64,000 nucleotides of DNA from Exiguobacterium antarcticum DSM 14480 (GTDB lineage Bacteria > Bacillota > Bacilli > Exiguobacteriales > Exiguobacteriaceae). The first letter of the stretch is position 1; each line of letters begins with the position of its first letter. Made by a program: the position numbers and the translations under genes. Below the pieces are notes generated by a model. The model saw nothing but the letters and a program-made list of their open reading frames with translations, was not told the DNA's origin and did not search any database. Shown here piece after piece: positions 43,996-51,882 of this stretch. The DNA lies in contig NZ_JMKS01000006.1 of NCBI RefSeq assembly GCF_000685865.1, positions 180,181-244,180 on the forward strand, read 5' to 3'.

Positions 43996-44931
43996 TTAAG
44001 GTGCTTCTAAAAACGGTTGAACAAACAACCGGAGCCGCTTCTCATAATTTTCCGGATTGGTCGAGTATGTTTCTCCATGTCCTGCTCCCCGGACCGGATA
44101 CAATTGTTTGATGCCCGGTTTCGCTTGGTACAGTTCATAAACCATCCGCGAAGGGACAATCGTATCGTCAGTGCCATGAATGAACAGGGCCGGTATCCGG
44201 ATTTGACTCGTCTGACGGGTGACGGAGACGTCGCCGTAAAAGAAATCTTGTTGCATCTTATTAAAGATACTGGCAGCCGCAAGGGAGGGGCCCGCCGGAT
44301 AGGATAGGTTTGCTTTCGCTAGCGCATGGAACCAGTCATCGAGACGCGCATAGGACCCTTCCGCAATGACGACCTTCACTTGTTTCGGGACGGTCGTTTC
44401 ACCCGCTGCCAGCAGAGCCGTCGCACCTCCAACACCCACTCCGTGATAGAGGACATGCTGTGTTCCTGTTTCTTCGATCAACTGATTTGTCCAATTGATC
44501 AAATCCAATCGATCGATCCATCCGTAGTTCAACGTCCCTGTACTCGGTGCAATTCCCTGTCGTGCGGGGACGAAGACGTTATATCCCAGTTGTTCGTGAT
44601 ATAAACGGATCAGCGGATACGTAAGCGTTGATCCAAATCGTGTGTCGTCCGGGACGACGATGACCGTTTTTTCCGAAGCCTTCACGGCGGGTAGGTACTG
44701 CCCGACACGTGTCAGACCATCCGTCGTCCAGTTCTTTTGCTCGACGTCCTGACGTGCGAACCACCGTCCATCGGATGTTTCATCATTTGTCTTCTCTGTT
44801 TCGAATCCGGATACCAGGCCGGAGGCACCCGATTGTCCGGTTAAAGTCTGTTGCATCCGGTATCCGTCATACAGAATCAGACCAACGACACCAAGTACGA
44901 TTATCAAGATGACGACTAACCATCTGCGCAC
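43996..44931 (-). CDS. membrane-anchored alpha/beta hydrolase-like protein lacking the nucleophile Ser
   Basis: About 311 residues: a single N-terminal membrane anchor, then an alpha/beta hydrolase fold resembling YqkD-type extracellular hydrolases. The acid (HGTDDTIV) and base (GAGHGET) motifs are present, but the nucleophile elbow reads HGVGVGG where GxSxGG is expected. The centre codon at 44434-44436 is GGT, one base from AGT Ser. The oxyanion segment is also unusual (VVPDDTRFG). It may be non-catalytic or use another residue. The GTG at 44931 has the better spaced GGAAGGAAG; a longer start at 44940 is possible. Confidence 0.75.
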   Translation of the reverse strand: MRRWLVVILIIVLGVVGLILYDGYRMQQTLTGQSGASGLVSGFETEKTNDETSDGRWFARQDVEQKNWTTDGLTRVGQYLPAVKASEKTVIVVPDDTRFGSTLTYPLIRLYHEQLGYNVFVPARQGIAPSTGTLNYGWIDRLDLINWTNQLIEETGTQHVLYHGVGVGGATALLAAGETTVPKQVKVVIAEGSYARLDDWFHALAKANLSYPAGPSLAAASIFNKMQQDFFYGDVSVTRQTSQIRIPALFIHGTDDTIVPSRMVYELYQAKPGIKQLYPVRGAGHGETYSTNPENYEKRLRLFVQPFLEAP

Positions 44932-44952
44932 GACGTACACTTCCTTCCGTCC

Positions 44953-46422
44953 CTAAGTTTCTTCAACATATTCGCCGTCTGATCGATCTGTCCCTGCTGA
45001 CGGCGGAATCGGTTTAAGAAACGTCTGTTGATACCAACCTAAAACTTCGACGAATTCGGCCTGAGTGAAATACCCCGCCTGGAATACACTTGATCCACGA
45101 AGCGTGATCTGGAACTTCAAAATATCCTTCTCTTCCAGAAACCGCGACACTTGACTCGAAAAGGCTTCGATTTTCAGACGTGGCGCATAAATCGTTTCCC
45201 GATTGACGAGTTCCTTCCGTAAGACAAATAAATCGTTCTGATACCCATACCGTGTATTTTTGTACCCGGACCGGGCAAGGATGTAATACAGCGGCAGGAA
45301 CAAAAATAAAATCAGACCCAAATAGCGGATGGACTCCGGTAACCAGTAAATGAGTGCCCCGTTCAAGACGGTCAACAAACTGGCATAACTTAAAAGCGGC
45401 CAACGAACGATATAAAAAAATCCACGGTCGACGGCACGTTTTTCTGGTGTGAGTTGTTTGAAACGCGGTAAAAATCGTTTCAAAAAGTGGTCGATATCCG
45501 CGACACGGATGAAGGGGTGTAACAATAGTTTTTCCTCTTCCCCACTTGCCGAGATGATATGCAGGGACAGGTGGGCCCGCTTGAACCGACGTTTGATCCA
45601 GTTTTCCTCGATGACGAGTGCCTGGACCTTGTCTTGATGAAACACGACTTCGGTCCGGTTCACCAATCCGTAACCAATCGTCATCCGTCGTTTATTTAAC
45701 GTCGCCCGAAACGAACCATACCGCAGAACGAAAACAAGTATCGAGCCAACATAGATGAGGAAGAGGACAGCACCTCCGATGACAAGTAACAGTAACAAGG
45801 AGAGATGCAACAATTCATTGAAGACTTGACTGATGTATTGTTCGATGAAGCGATTGACGAATTGATAGACGGCCCCGACACCAACAAGCGCGAGACCCAG
45901 TCGTCCAGATAAGGCACCTGCAAACAAAAGATCCGTCAGACTGACCGTGTAGGTTTCGCCCGCCTCCTGTTCTAAAACGGGTTGGGTCGTCCCTGTCCCG
46001 ATCGTCGACTTCAACTGTTTCGCGAAGTCGAGCCGGACTCCCTTCAACTCGACTTCCGGTTTGCCACTGTCAGACGAAGTCTCGACGGTCAAGGTCGCAA
46101 GACCCAGCAACCGCTCCAGCACGTTTTGATTGATACCAATCGATTCGATACGTTGGCGTTGGGTCGTCCGCTCACTTTTACGGAATACGCCTTTATTGAC
46201 CCGGATCGATTGTTCATCGATCGTAAACGTATAAAAGTACCAGGAGACGATGCCGAAGAGTAAGATGACGAGACTGACAACGGCCACACCGATCATCGTA
46301 TAAAAACCAAAACCGTCGTTTTTTAAATCGTTGAACAAGAGAACGGCAATCGGAATGACGAGTGACCGGAGATGGGTCAACGTGGCCATCAAGATGAACA
46401 GCGGATGGACACGTCGTGTCAT
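44953..46422 (-). CDS. ydbT: PH domain-containing membrane protein, YdbT-like
   Basis: A 489-residue protein with pairs of transmembrane segments alternating with bacterial PH-like (bPH2) domains. FTIDEQSIRVNKGVFRKSERTT and IGYGLVNRTEVVFHQDKVQALVIEENWIKRR are typical bPH2 strands; a third domain follows near residue 395. It partners with the short YdbS-like protein encoded just before it, whose stop it overlaps by four bases. The Bacillus pair has been linked to resistance to certain bacteriocins. Confidence 0.85.
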   Translation of the reverse strand: MTRRVHPLFILMATLTHLRSLVIPIAVLLFNDLKNDGFGFYTMIGVAVVSLVILLFGIVSWYFYTFTIDEQSIRVNKGVFRKSERTTQRQRIESIGINQNVLERLLGLATLTVETSSDSGKPEVELKGVRLDFAKQLKSTIGTGTTQPVLEQEAGETYTVSLTDLLFAGALSGRLGLALVGVGAVYQFVNRFIEQYISQVFNELLHLSLLLLLVIGGAVLFLIYVGSILVFVLRYGSFRATLNKRRMTIGYGLVNRTEVVFHQDKVQALVIEENWIKRRFKRAHLSLHIISASGEEEKLLLHPFIRVADIDHFLKRFLPRFKQLTPEKRAVDRGFFYIVRWPLLSYASLLTVLNGALIYWLPESIRYLGLILFLFLPLYYILARSGYKNTRYGYQNDLFVLRKELVNRETIYAPRLKIEAFSSQVSRFLEEKDILKFQITLRGSSVFQAGYFTQAEFVEVLGWYQQTFLKPIPPSAGTDRSDGEYVEET

Positions 46423-46922
46423 AACGACTCCTCCTCTTGTTCTTCCAGTTTCGCAAAACGTTCGATCCGTTGTCTCAGTATCGCCGCTTGGGTGACCTCG
46501 AGTCCCGGTAACTCGATTTGTCCCGATGCAGTATGAACGTTCATATTCATCAAATTCAGACGACGTAAGATCGGACCGGACGACGTATCGATGATTTGGA
46601 CTTTGACGAGCGGCGTGACGACGTGGCGCAACACTACGATTCCAAACTCGACGACTAAAAATTCGTCATCCACCCGGTACTTAAAATACCGTTGGCGGAT
46701 GTCCGGGATATAAACAAACTGTAGTAAAAATAACATCAGTAAGATGGCGGCCACGATCCACATCCACCAGGGAGATAGATCGAGCCACTTGATTTGGACG
46801 AACGTGGCGACTCCGACGAGTAGCGTATAAATGGTATACTGGATACCGACGGATTGACGTTCGGCGGTTACCGAAGCACGTGGCAAGTGTTGCCAGTTTT
46901 CGGTCGGATGATTCGATTGCAT
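46419..46922 (-). CDS. ydbS: PH domain-containing membrane protein, YdbS-like
   Basis: About 167 residues: two transmembrane segments (about 27-70) then one bPH2 domain (YFKYRVDDEFLVVEFGIVVLRHVVTPLVKVQ...GQIELPGL). I chose the ATG at 46922 behind AGGAGATTTT over an upstream start with no binding site. First gene of ydbS-ydbT. Confidence 0.85.
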   Translation of the reverse strand: MQSNHPTENWQHLPRASVTAERQSVGIQYTIYTLLVGVATFVQIKWLDLSPWWMWIVAAILLMLFLLQFVYIPDIRQRYFKYRVDDEFLVVEFGIVVLRHVVTPLVKVQIIDTSSGPILRRLNLMNMNVHTASGQIELPGLEVTQAAILRQRIERFAKLEEQEEESL

Positions 46923-47055
46923 AAAATCTCCTGCCTTTCGTTTTTCCATACGGGAGCAGACCCGTTGAAGTTTCAGCGCGATCAATCAGACATTGACATT
47001 TCCCTGCGAATCATCGCATATATAAAAGAGTAGAAATGTATTTCAAGGAGGAACC

Positions 47056-47511
47056 ATGCTAACATTTGAAGAAAAATTAACTATTATTGAGACTTTCCCA
47101 CAACTTGTCCGGAAAGAAGTGTCACTGAACCGTGTTAACTTCCATTTCCCTGAAAGCCAGTTCGAGAAAAAAATCGTCGTCTATCATCTTCATCCGAACG
47201 GAAACGGTTTTGTCTACGCAGCAGGATTACCCGGCTACGAAAAAGACCGGAAAGGTTTCGTCAACATCCGGGAATTCTCGGAGCCCGCTCTGATCCTCTT
47301 GCTTCAAGATGCGATCAAAGCTCTTGAAACGGTCGAGACGGTCGAAACGTTGGAAGAAACATGGATCAACGACAACCAATTCGAATTGACGTTGTTAAAT
47401 GAAGACCTGGACACATGGTTGGTCTATGCCGGCGACTTGCTCGACGGAGCTTTTAATTCGTACAAAGAAGCAGCCAACTATCTGGAAGAAGAAGGCTTCC
47501 GCCGGAAATAA
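47056..47511 (+). CDS. conserved hypothetical protein
   Basis: A 151-residue soluble acidic protein. A mixed alpha/beta pattern (EKKIVVYHLHPNGNGFVYAAGL, then FELTLLNEDLDTWLVYAGDLLDGAFNSYKEAANYLEEEGF) suggests a single compact domain found in related Bacilli, but I do not recognise a named family. AGGAGGAACC precedes the ATG; the gene stands alone. Confidence 0.65.
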   Translation: MLTFEEKLTIIETFPQLVRKEVSLNRVNFHFPESQFEKKIVVYHLHPNGNGFVYAAGLPGYEKDRKGFVNIREFSEPALILLLQDAIKALETVETVETLEETWINDNQFELTLLNEDLDTWLVYAGDLLDGAFNSYKEAANYLEEEGFRRK

Positions 47512-47533
47512 GGAAGGAACATGAACGGGACTG

Positions 47534-47968
47534 TTAATCAGTTCCGTTCATTTTTATCGTCAGCCGGTTTAACGTTTGTTTAACCAATTCAAAATCCTCT
47601 TCCGACACACCCAATAATTCTTTTAAGGCGAGCGGAATCTGTTCCGCTTCGTTGCGTAAGCTGTTTCCTTTTTCCGTCAATGTGATCTGGATGTGACGTT
47701 CGTCTGCCGGATTTTTGATACGCTCGATCAAACCCGATGCTTCCAGCTTTTTCAGCAACGGCGTTAATGTACCGGAGTCGAGGTGTAAACGTTCACCAAC
47801 CGCCTTTAACGATTGTTGGTCTTTTTCCCATAACACCAGCATGACCAGATATTGCGGATACGTTAATCCAAGCGGTTCCAATAACGGGCGGTACCGTTTC
47901 GTGATTTCACGGGAAATCGCATAAAACGGAAAACAGAGTTGTTCCTCTAGTAATAAGGGATTCGACAT
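47534..47968 (-). CDS. ohrR: OhrR, MarR-family peroxide-sensing repressor
   Basis: 144 residues with a MarR winged helix-turn-helix (LKAVGERLHLDSGTLTPLLKKLEASGLI). The N-terminal Cys of the LCFPFYAISREI motif (about residue 12) is the organic peroxide sensor, whose oxidation releases OhrR from DNA; this is the one-Cys type as no second sensing Cys is seen. Divergent from ohr with a shared palindromic operator. GAAGGAGGC precedes the ATG. Confidence 0.92.
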   Translation of the reverse strand: MSNPLLLEEQLCFPFYAISREITKRYRPLLEPLGLTYPQYLVMLVLWEKDQQSLKAVGERLHLDSGTLTPLLKKLEASGLIERIKNPADERHIQITLTEKGNSLRNEAEQIPLALKELLGVSEEDFELVKQTLNRLTIKMNGTD

Positions 47969-48005
47969 AAAAAGCCTCCTTCAAGCAAAATAGTTGTATT
48001 CTTCA

Positions 48006-48025
48006 TTAGATTGTATACAATCTAA
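48006..48025. promoter_or_regulatory. OhrR operator
   Basis: TTAGATTGTATACAATCTAA is a perfect 20-bp palindrome between divergent ohrR and ohr, very like the B. subtilis ohrA operator (TACAATT-type arms). It should repress both genes until organic peroxides oxidise OhrR. Confidence 0.92.
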
Positions 48026-48067
48026 TTGTAAGCTACTTAAAAAAATAATGAAATGCGAAAGGACGTT

Positions 48068-48499
48068 ATGATTATGAAACCGATGTTCACATCATCTGCA
48101 ACAGCTGTAGGAGGACGCGATGGTCGCGTCGTATCAGAAGACGGTATCCTGGATGTTGCCCTCGCCATGCCTGTACCCGGATCAAAAAAAGAAGCGACAA
48201 ACCCGGAGCAATTGTTTGCTGCTGGATACTCGGCTTGTTTTGATTCCGCGTTAAATCTTGTTGCTCGTAAACAAGGCATCAAACATGATGGAAGTGAAGT
48301 AACTGCCCACGTCACGTTAAACGAAGCGGCTGATGGGTTCACACTTTCCGTCGAACTTGATGTCCTCGTCCGTGGTGTCTCGGAAGAACAAGCTGCGGAA
48401 CTCGGAAAAATCGCGCATACGGTTTGCCCTTACTCACGCGCAACAGCTGGAAACATTCAAGTCGATATCTTCACACGAACAACTGACGACGCAGAATAA
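48068..48499 (+). CDS. ohr: organic hydroperoxide resistance protein Ohr
   Basis: About 143 residues of the Ohr/OsmC fold: GGRDGRV near the start, NPEQLFAAGYSACFDSAL with the peroxidatic Cys and HTVCPYSRAT with the resolving Cys. It reduces organic hydroperoxides with lipoyl thiols. The ATG at 48068 lies four bases after AAAGGA; the ATG two codons later is an alternative. Controlled by the OhrR operator upstream. Confidence 0.93.
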   Translation: MIMKPMFTSSATAVGGRDGRVVSEDGILDVALAMPVPGSKKEATNPEQLFAAGYSACFDSALNLVARKQGIKHDGSEVTAHVTLNEAADGFTLSVELDVLVRGVSEEQAAELGKIAHTVCPYSRATAGNIQVDIFTRTTDDAE

Positions 48500-48511
48500 G
48501 CATACCATTCT

Positions 48512-48560
48512 CCTCTTCTTTCTTGGTCGATTGGGCCAAAAAGGAAGAGGTTTTTCTTGT
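48512..48560 (+). terminator. intrinsic terminator after ohr
   Basis: CCTCTTC and GGAAGAGG arms with an interrupted inner stem (CTTGG/CCAA), followed by TTTTTCTT. Confidence 0.7.
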
Positions 48561-48653
48561 ATTCCAGAAGTTATGAGGCATACTTATTCGATAGTTTTTG
48601 TTTTTCGATAAAATGCCTATGGTATATGAAATAAATAATGCCCGGATTTAAGA

Positions 48654-48680
48654 ATCACACTGCTTGATTCACAGTGTGAT
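48654..48680 (-). terminator. hairpin after the hypothetical gene
   Basis: ATCACACTG pairs with CAGTGTGAT around a 9-base loop. The minus strand then reads TTCTTAAAT, a weak T-tract, so terminator activity is uncertain. Confidence 0.45.
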
Positions 48681-48700
48681 CAGGTGATTTGTTCGTTTTT

Positions 48701-49840
48701 TTATTTGAGTTGTTTGACCGACAAGATGACGAGTTCGCCGGACACGATCATATAATACGCATCTTCGAATCGATGCCGGACGTTTTGTTCCCCGTCAAAG
48801 ACCGTCACCATCGGCTCCGCGTCTTCCCCAATCGATTCATGCAGATAAAAGCGGTCGCGCAAGACACGTTCGAACGGTTCCCGGTCCAAGTAACGGGCAC
48901 CGGTCCGGAGGTTCATCACTTCATGGTGCTGATCGGAACGTTCGTTGACGATGAAGATCGTCGACTCGACGTCGTCATACGTAATATCAAGCGGTTCATA
49001 GTCACTCCAGCGGATCCGTTCGTGTTCCGTGATGGCGGATTCATCTTTGATCTCATAAAACACCTCTTCGTTTAACCGTTCCGTATAGGCGCTAAAGACA
49101 AGGTTTCCGGTCTGTTCACCCAGATATTGCACCGTATCCCCTTCCCCCTCCAGCCGTAACAACGTCTGGAAGGACAGTCGTTCGACCCCTTGTTCGATCT
49201 CCGCGACGATCGTCGCAAGCGAGGCAATCAGCAGACTTTCCGAATGATCGATCGGATCTTCTGGTGAGATGACGCCACTCTCGAGCGCATCGTAAAACGA
49301 AAATTCATCGAGCCTTGCATTACAGACGATATAATCCGTCGCATCCAGCGTGACAAGGAAAAAATAGAGTTCGCGGTAATTCTCCGTTATCCCGTACAGC
49401 CGTTCATCCTTGATCACATGTTGTTGACGTGTTTCAACGTCGTACAAAAAAGCCGTCGTCGTCTGATCGACGTGTAACAACACCATATACCGGGCGTTCA
49501 GCACCCAGTAGAGCGTCAAATCCCCACCCAGTTGCCACGATGCGAGCTGTTCGCTTGTTCCGGAATGCAGATCAATCGCGAGCAACGACGTCTCGCCTCC
49601 TTCATTTCGGTCCTGCTCGTTGAGACAATAGACTTTTCCTTGTTTGACGAACGGTCGGGTCGGTCCATGATCCTGTAACGGTTCTGTCGTCAAATCCACT
49701 TGTTCCTGGTCTTCCAGGTCAAACCGACTGATATGAAACTGATCGCCGTCGAGTCGTCGCCGGAAATAGACCGTTGACGGTGTGACATGTAAAATATCCG
49801 AATGATCGGCGGGTAACGCCCGTGCGTCCAAGATTTCCAT
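48701..49840 (-). CDS. hypothetical protein, beta-propeller-like
   Basis: A 379-residue soluble, acidic protein built of repeated beta-strand units (TSLLAIDLHSGTSEQLA, TAFLYDVETRQQHVI, ESTIFIVNERSDQHHEVMNLRTG, MVTVFDGEQNVRHRFED) in the style of WD/Kelch-like propellers. No signal peptide and no catalytic motif was recognised. GGAGGGG precedes the ATG. It is the last clearly chromosomal gene before the prophage. Confidence 0.6.
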   Translation of the reverse strand: MEILDARALPADHSDILHVTPSTVYFRRRLDGDQFHISRFDLEDQEQVDLTTEPLQDHGPTRPFVKQGKVYCLNEQDRNEGGETSLLAIDLHSGTSEQLASWQLGGDLTLYWVLNARYMVLLHVDQTTTAFLYDVETRQQHVIKDERLYGITENYRELYFFLVTLDATDYIVCNARLDEFSFYDALESGVISPEDPIDHSESLLIASLATIVAEIEQGVERLSFQTLLRLEGEGDTVQYLGEQTGNLVFSAYTERLNEEVFYEIKDESAITEHERIRWSDYEPLDITYDDVESTIFIVNERSDQHHEVMNLRTGARYLDREPFERVLRDRFYLHESIGEDAEPMVTVFDGEQNVRHRFEDAYYMIVSGELVILSVKQLK

Positions 49841-50045
49841 TCTAGCACCCCTCCCAGATGTTCTATTCTTTCTTTCCCACGAAGCGCAGTCCTTGAAACA
49901 GGGTCATCCCGTGCGTCCTGTGAAAACGAATGCTACAATACAGCTAGTAATAACATTCTTCTGTATGTAATAAGAGGGGATAAAAGATTTGTTGGGAACA
50001 GACGGTTTTCAGAACATGATTCAAGATTTGAACAGATAAAATAAT

Positions 50046-50090
50046 GTGCATTTGACTGTGCAGGTGCATCTTGTGTGCAGATGCGGTGCA
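50046..50090 (+). repeat. five GTGCA copies in 45 bp
   Basis: GTGCA occurs at 50046, 50058, 50064, 50075 and 50086, mostly near helical spacing, in the 320-bp gene-free stretch 49841-50160 that separates the chromosome from the first prophage gene. GCATC...GATGC also forms a small inverted repeat inside. A regulator-binding array or part of the prophage attachment region are possibilities. Nothing else recognisable is in this stretch. Confidence 0.5.
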
Positions 50091-50160
50091 GTTTAACTCA
50101 TACCCACACGGGGTATCATTAAGCATTGACCGTCGCACTGTTTACACAAGGGAGGGCATT

Positions 50161-50367
50161 ATGAAAGTGATGCTGGTAAACAAGACGCAGATCGTGCTGT
50201 CGGGAGAGGTACCTGAGATCCTCGCCGCACTCGAACGTCTGACGAAAGGCTTGCAGGTCGATGTCCTCAAGCAGACGGAAACGCTGATGAAGCTCGACGT
50301 CACGCAAAGCAAAGAGAAGCGGGAACGCTTCGAGGAACAATTGAAGATGCAACTGGGAGTGTCCTGA
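50161..50367 (+). CDS. small prophage-edge protein
   Basis: 68 residues, starting at ATG 50161 behind GGGAGGGC. KVMLVNKTQIVLSGEVPEILAALERLTKG followed by a charged C-terminal helix. Plus strand, unlike the tail operon, and upstream of the prophage lysis genes; the GTGCA array lies in front of it. Unknown function. Confidence 0.55.
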   Translation: MKVMLVNKTQIVLSGEVPEILAALERLTKGLQVDVLKQTETLMKLDVTQSKEKRERFEEQLKMQLGVS

Positions 50368-50382
50368 CGGGCACTCTTTTTG
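50357..50382 (+). terminator. intrinsic terminator of the small gene
   Basis: GAGTGTCC/GGGCACTC-like hairpin followed by TTTTTG, overlapping the stop codon. Confidence 0.7.
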
Positions 50383-50387
50383 CGCAA

Positions 50388-50415
50388 CAAAAAAAGCCCA
50401 CCCGTGAGGGTAGGC
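50388..50415 (-). terminator. intrinsic terminator of the prophage late operon
   Basis: Minus strand GCCTACCC/GGGTGGGC (with G-U pairing) followed by TTTTTTTG, right after the holin gene. Confidence 0.8.
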
Positions 50416-50420
50416 GTGGG

Positions 50421-50675
50421 TTAAATATCTTTCAGTTTATTGTAGGCTTTCTTATCATCGAGTGCCTTCTGCATGCCCTGTGCTTCTGGTGTGACATTGT
50501 TATTCTTCCACCAAGCGGCAATGAGACCAATGACTCCGATCATGCCCGTGACAGCAGCGTCTACCTTTTCAGACTCGAATGGCAGAGGGTCGTACCCCAT
50601 AGCAAGTAAAGTCGCGTTGAGGAAAGCATACAGCGGGATAGCGAGGCGGATAATTGCTACTGTTTTTTCATTCAT
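50421..50675 (-). CDS. phage holin, SPP1-like
   Basis: 84 residues with two hydrophobic segments (AIRLAIPLYAFLNATLL and AVTGMIGVIGLIAAW), the WWKNNNVT motif of the SPP1-type holins and a charged tail. It opens the membrane to let the endolysin act. It overlaps the amidase gene by four bases. Confidence 0.85.
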   Translation of the reverse strand: MNEKTVAIIRLAIPLYAFLNATLLAMGYDPLPFESEKVDAAVTGMIGVIGLIAAWWKNNNVTPEAQGMQKALDDKKAYNKLKDI

Positions 50676-51364
50676 ACGCGTTCCACCTCGATTTTCTTTT
50701 TGTCCCCTTTTAATGCTTTCTCGACTTGCTCCAGAACGTTCTTATCTGAACCGTATGCACCAACTTGCTTCCCGTCGATCTTCACACGGTATATGTCGTC
50801 AGCTATAGGTTTCGCCGGTGCCGGTTTTGGCTTGGGTTTCACTTCCGCTTTCACCGGAGCCTTGTCACCCTTCTTGATTTCATTATATCGTTTTGCGATG
50901 GCCGCCTTGAACGCATCGCCACGTCCTTCGTCCAAGATACGGTGCGGACAGTTCTTGCCCGACCACTCTTGGTGGAACTTCACGTCTTCTGGTTCGAGTC
51001 CGAGTTGAATCAAGGCTTGCGCCGCATATTCGATTGCATTCGTTTCAGCTACCTTGTAACGTGCGCCACCACTCTTCGAGTAGCAGATTTCAATACCGAT
51101 GGACGCCCGGTTTCCCTGTCCGTTTCCATCCCCTGCATGCCAAGCACTGCGATTGAACGGAATGATTTCGACGACTTCCTTATCATCGATGGCCACGTGG
51201 TAGGAAACCTGGTTGTTGTTCAACTTCATGTAGTTCGCTTCGCCCTGTGCTGCCGCGTCATTTGCGGTGTTGTGAATCGTGATGTATTTCGCCTTCATCG
51301 GGTATGGTGACTTCAACGGATATTTAGATGCCGGGAGAAAACTTGGTACGATCTTGTAAGCCAT
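50672..51364 (-). CDS. N-acetylmuramoyl-L-alanine amidase (endolysin)
   Basis: About 230 residues: Amidase_2/PGRP-type zinc amidase with His in ITIHNTAN, HAGDGNGQGNRASIGIEICY and the CPH zinc ligand in GKNCPHRIL, then a Pro/Lys-rich linker (KPKPKPAPAKP) and a C-terminal SPOR-like beta-alpha region (YRVKIDGKQVGAYGSDKNVL) that may bind glycan. The ATG at 51364 has AGGAGG upstream; a longer frame exists but without a binding site. Lyses the host wall with the holin. Confidence 0.92.
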   Translation of the reverse strand: MAYKIVPSFLPASKYPLKSPYPMKAKYITIHNTANDAAAQGEANYMKLNNNQVSYHVAIDDKEVVEIIPFNRSAWHAGDGNGQGNRASIGIEICYSKSGGARYKVAETNAIEYAAQALIQLGLEPEDVKFHQEWSGKNCPHRILDEGRGDAFKAAIAKRYNEIKKGDKAPVKAEVKPKPKPAPAKPIADDIYRVKIDGKQVGAYGSDKNVLEQVEKALKGDKKKIEVERV

Positions 51365-51381
51365 AGTGTAGCCTCCTATTT

Positions 51382-51798
51382 CTATTTGTAAAAAATGCCG
51401 ATAAGTGCACCGGCTGCGGTGAGTGTAGGGACGAGGATAGCCGACCACTTGCCGATTGTTGCCCAGACACGGTCATGCCGCTTGTCCTGTACCTCGACGT
51501 TGAGCTTCTGTTCGGCATGTTGACGGCTTGCCTCGTTCTCGAAGGCGGTCGTGAGGGACGTGATAACCGTCTCCTGGGATTTAAAAAGCCCACGCGTCAT
51601 TTCCTGTGAATCTCGGATGACCGATCGTGTTTCGCGAGAATTATCATTTAACGTGGATTCAATTTTGATTTGCGAACGTTCGACGGCGCTTAACTTGTCA
51701 TTGATTGACGTGATGTCAAAGCGCATCTTTTCGTCCGATTGTTCGAGTGATGCAATCCTAAGACCATGATCTTGTACGGTCTGTACGATGGATTCCAT
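51382..51798 (-). CDS. XhlA-like haemolysin/holin partner
   Basis: About 138 residues: a long coiled-coil (VQTVQDHGLRIASLEQSDEKMRFDITSINDKL...) and one C-terminal transmembrane span (WSAILVPTLTAAGALIGIFY). XhlA-type membrane proteins assist holin in PBSX. GGAAGGAG precedes the ATG at 51798. Longer than the 90-residue PBSX XhlA. Confidence 0.75.
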   Translation of the reverse strand: MESIVQTVQDHGLRIASLEQSDEKMRFDITSINDKLSAVERSQIKIESTLNDNSRETRSVIRDSQEMTRGLFKSQETVITSLTTAFENEASRQHAEQKLNVEVQDKRHDRVWATIGKWSAILVPTLTAAGALIGIFYK

Positions 51799-51858
51799 GT
51801 TGTCCGCTCCTTCCAAGCGATGACCCCCTAGTGTGATTGAGTTGGATGTGAGGCAAAA

Positions 51859-51878
51859 GAAAAACGCCCTATGGCGTC
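51859..51878 (-). terminator. short intrinsic terminator after the tail spike gene
   Basis: Minus strand ACGCC/GGCGT with a 4-base loop, followed by TTTTTC. Confidence 0.65.
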
Positions 51879-51882
51879 AGGG

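Noticed and set aside
49841..50160. Prophage attachment site (attL)
   Set aside because: The other prophage end is outside the window, so no core repeat could be matched; no tRNA gene is present here either.
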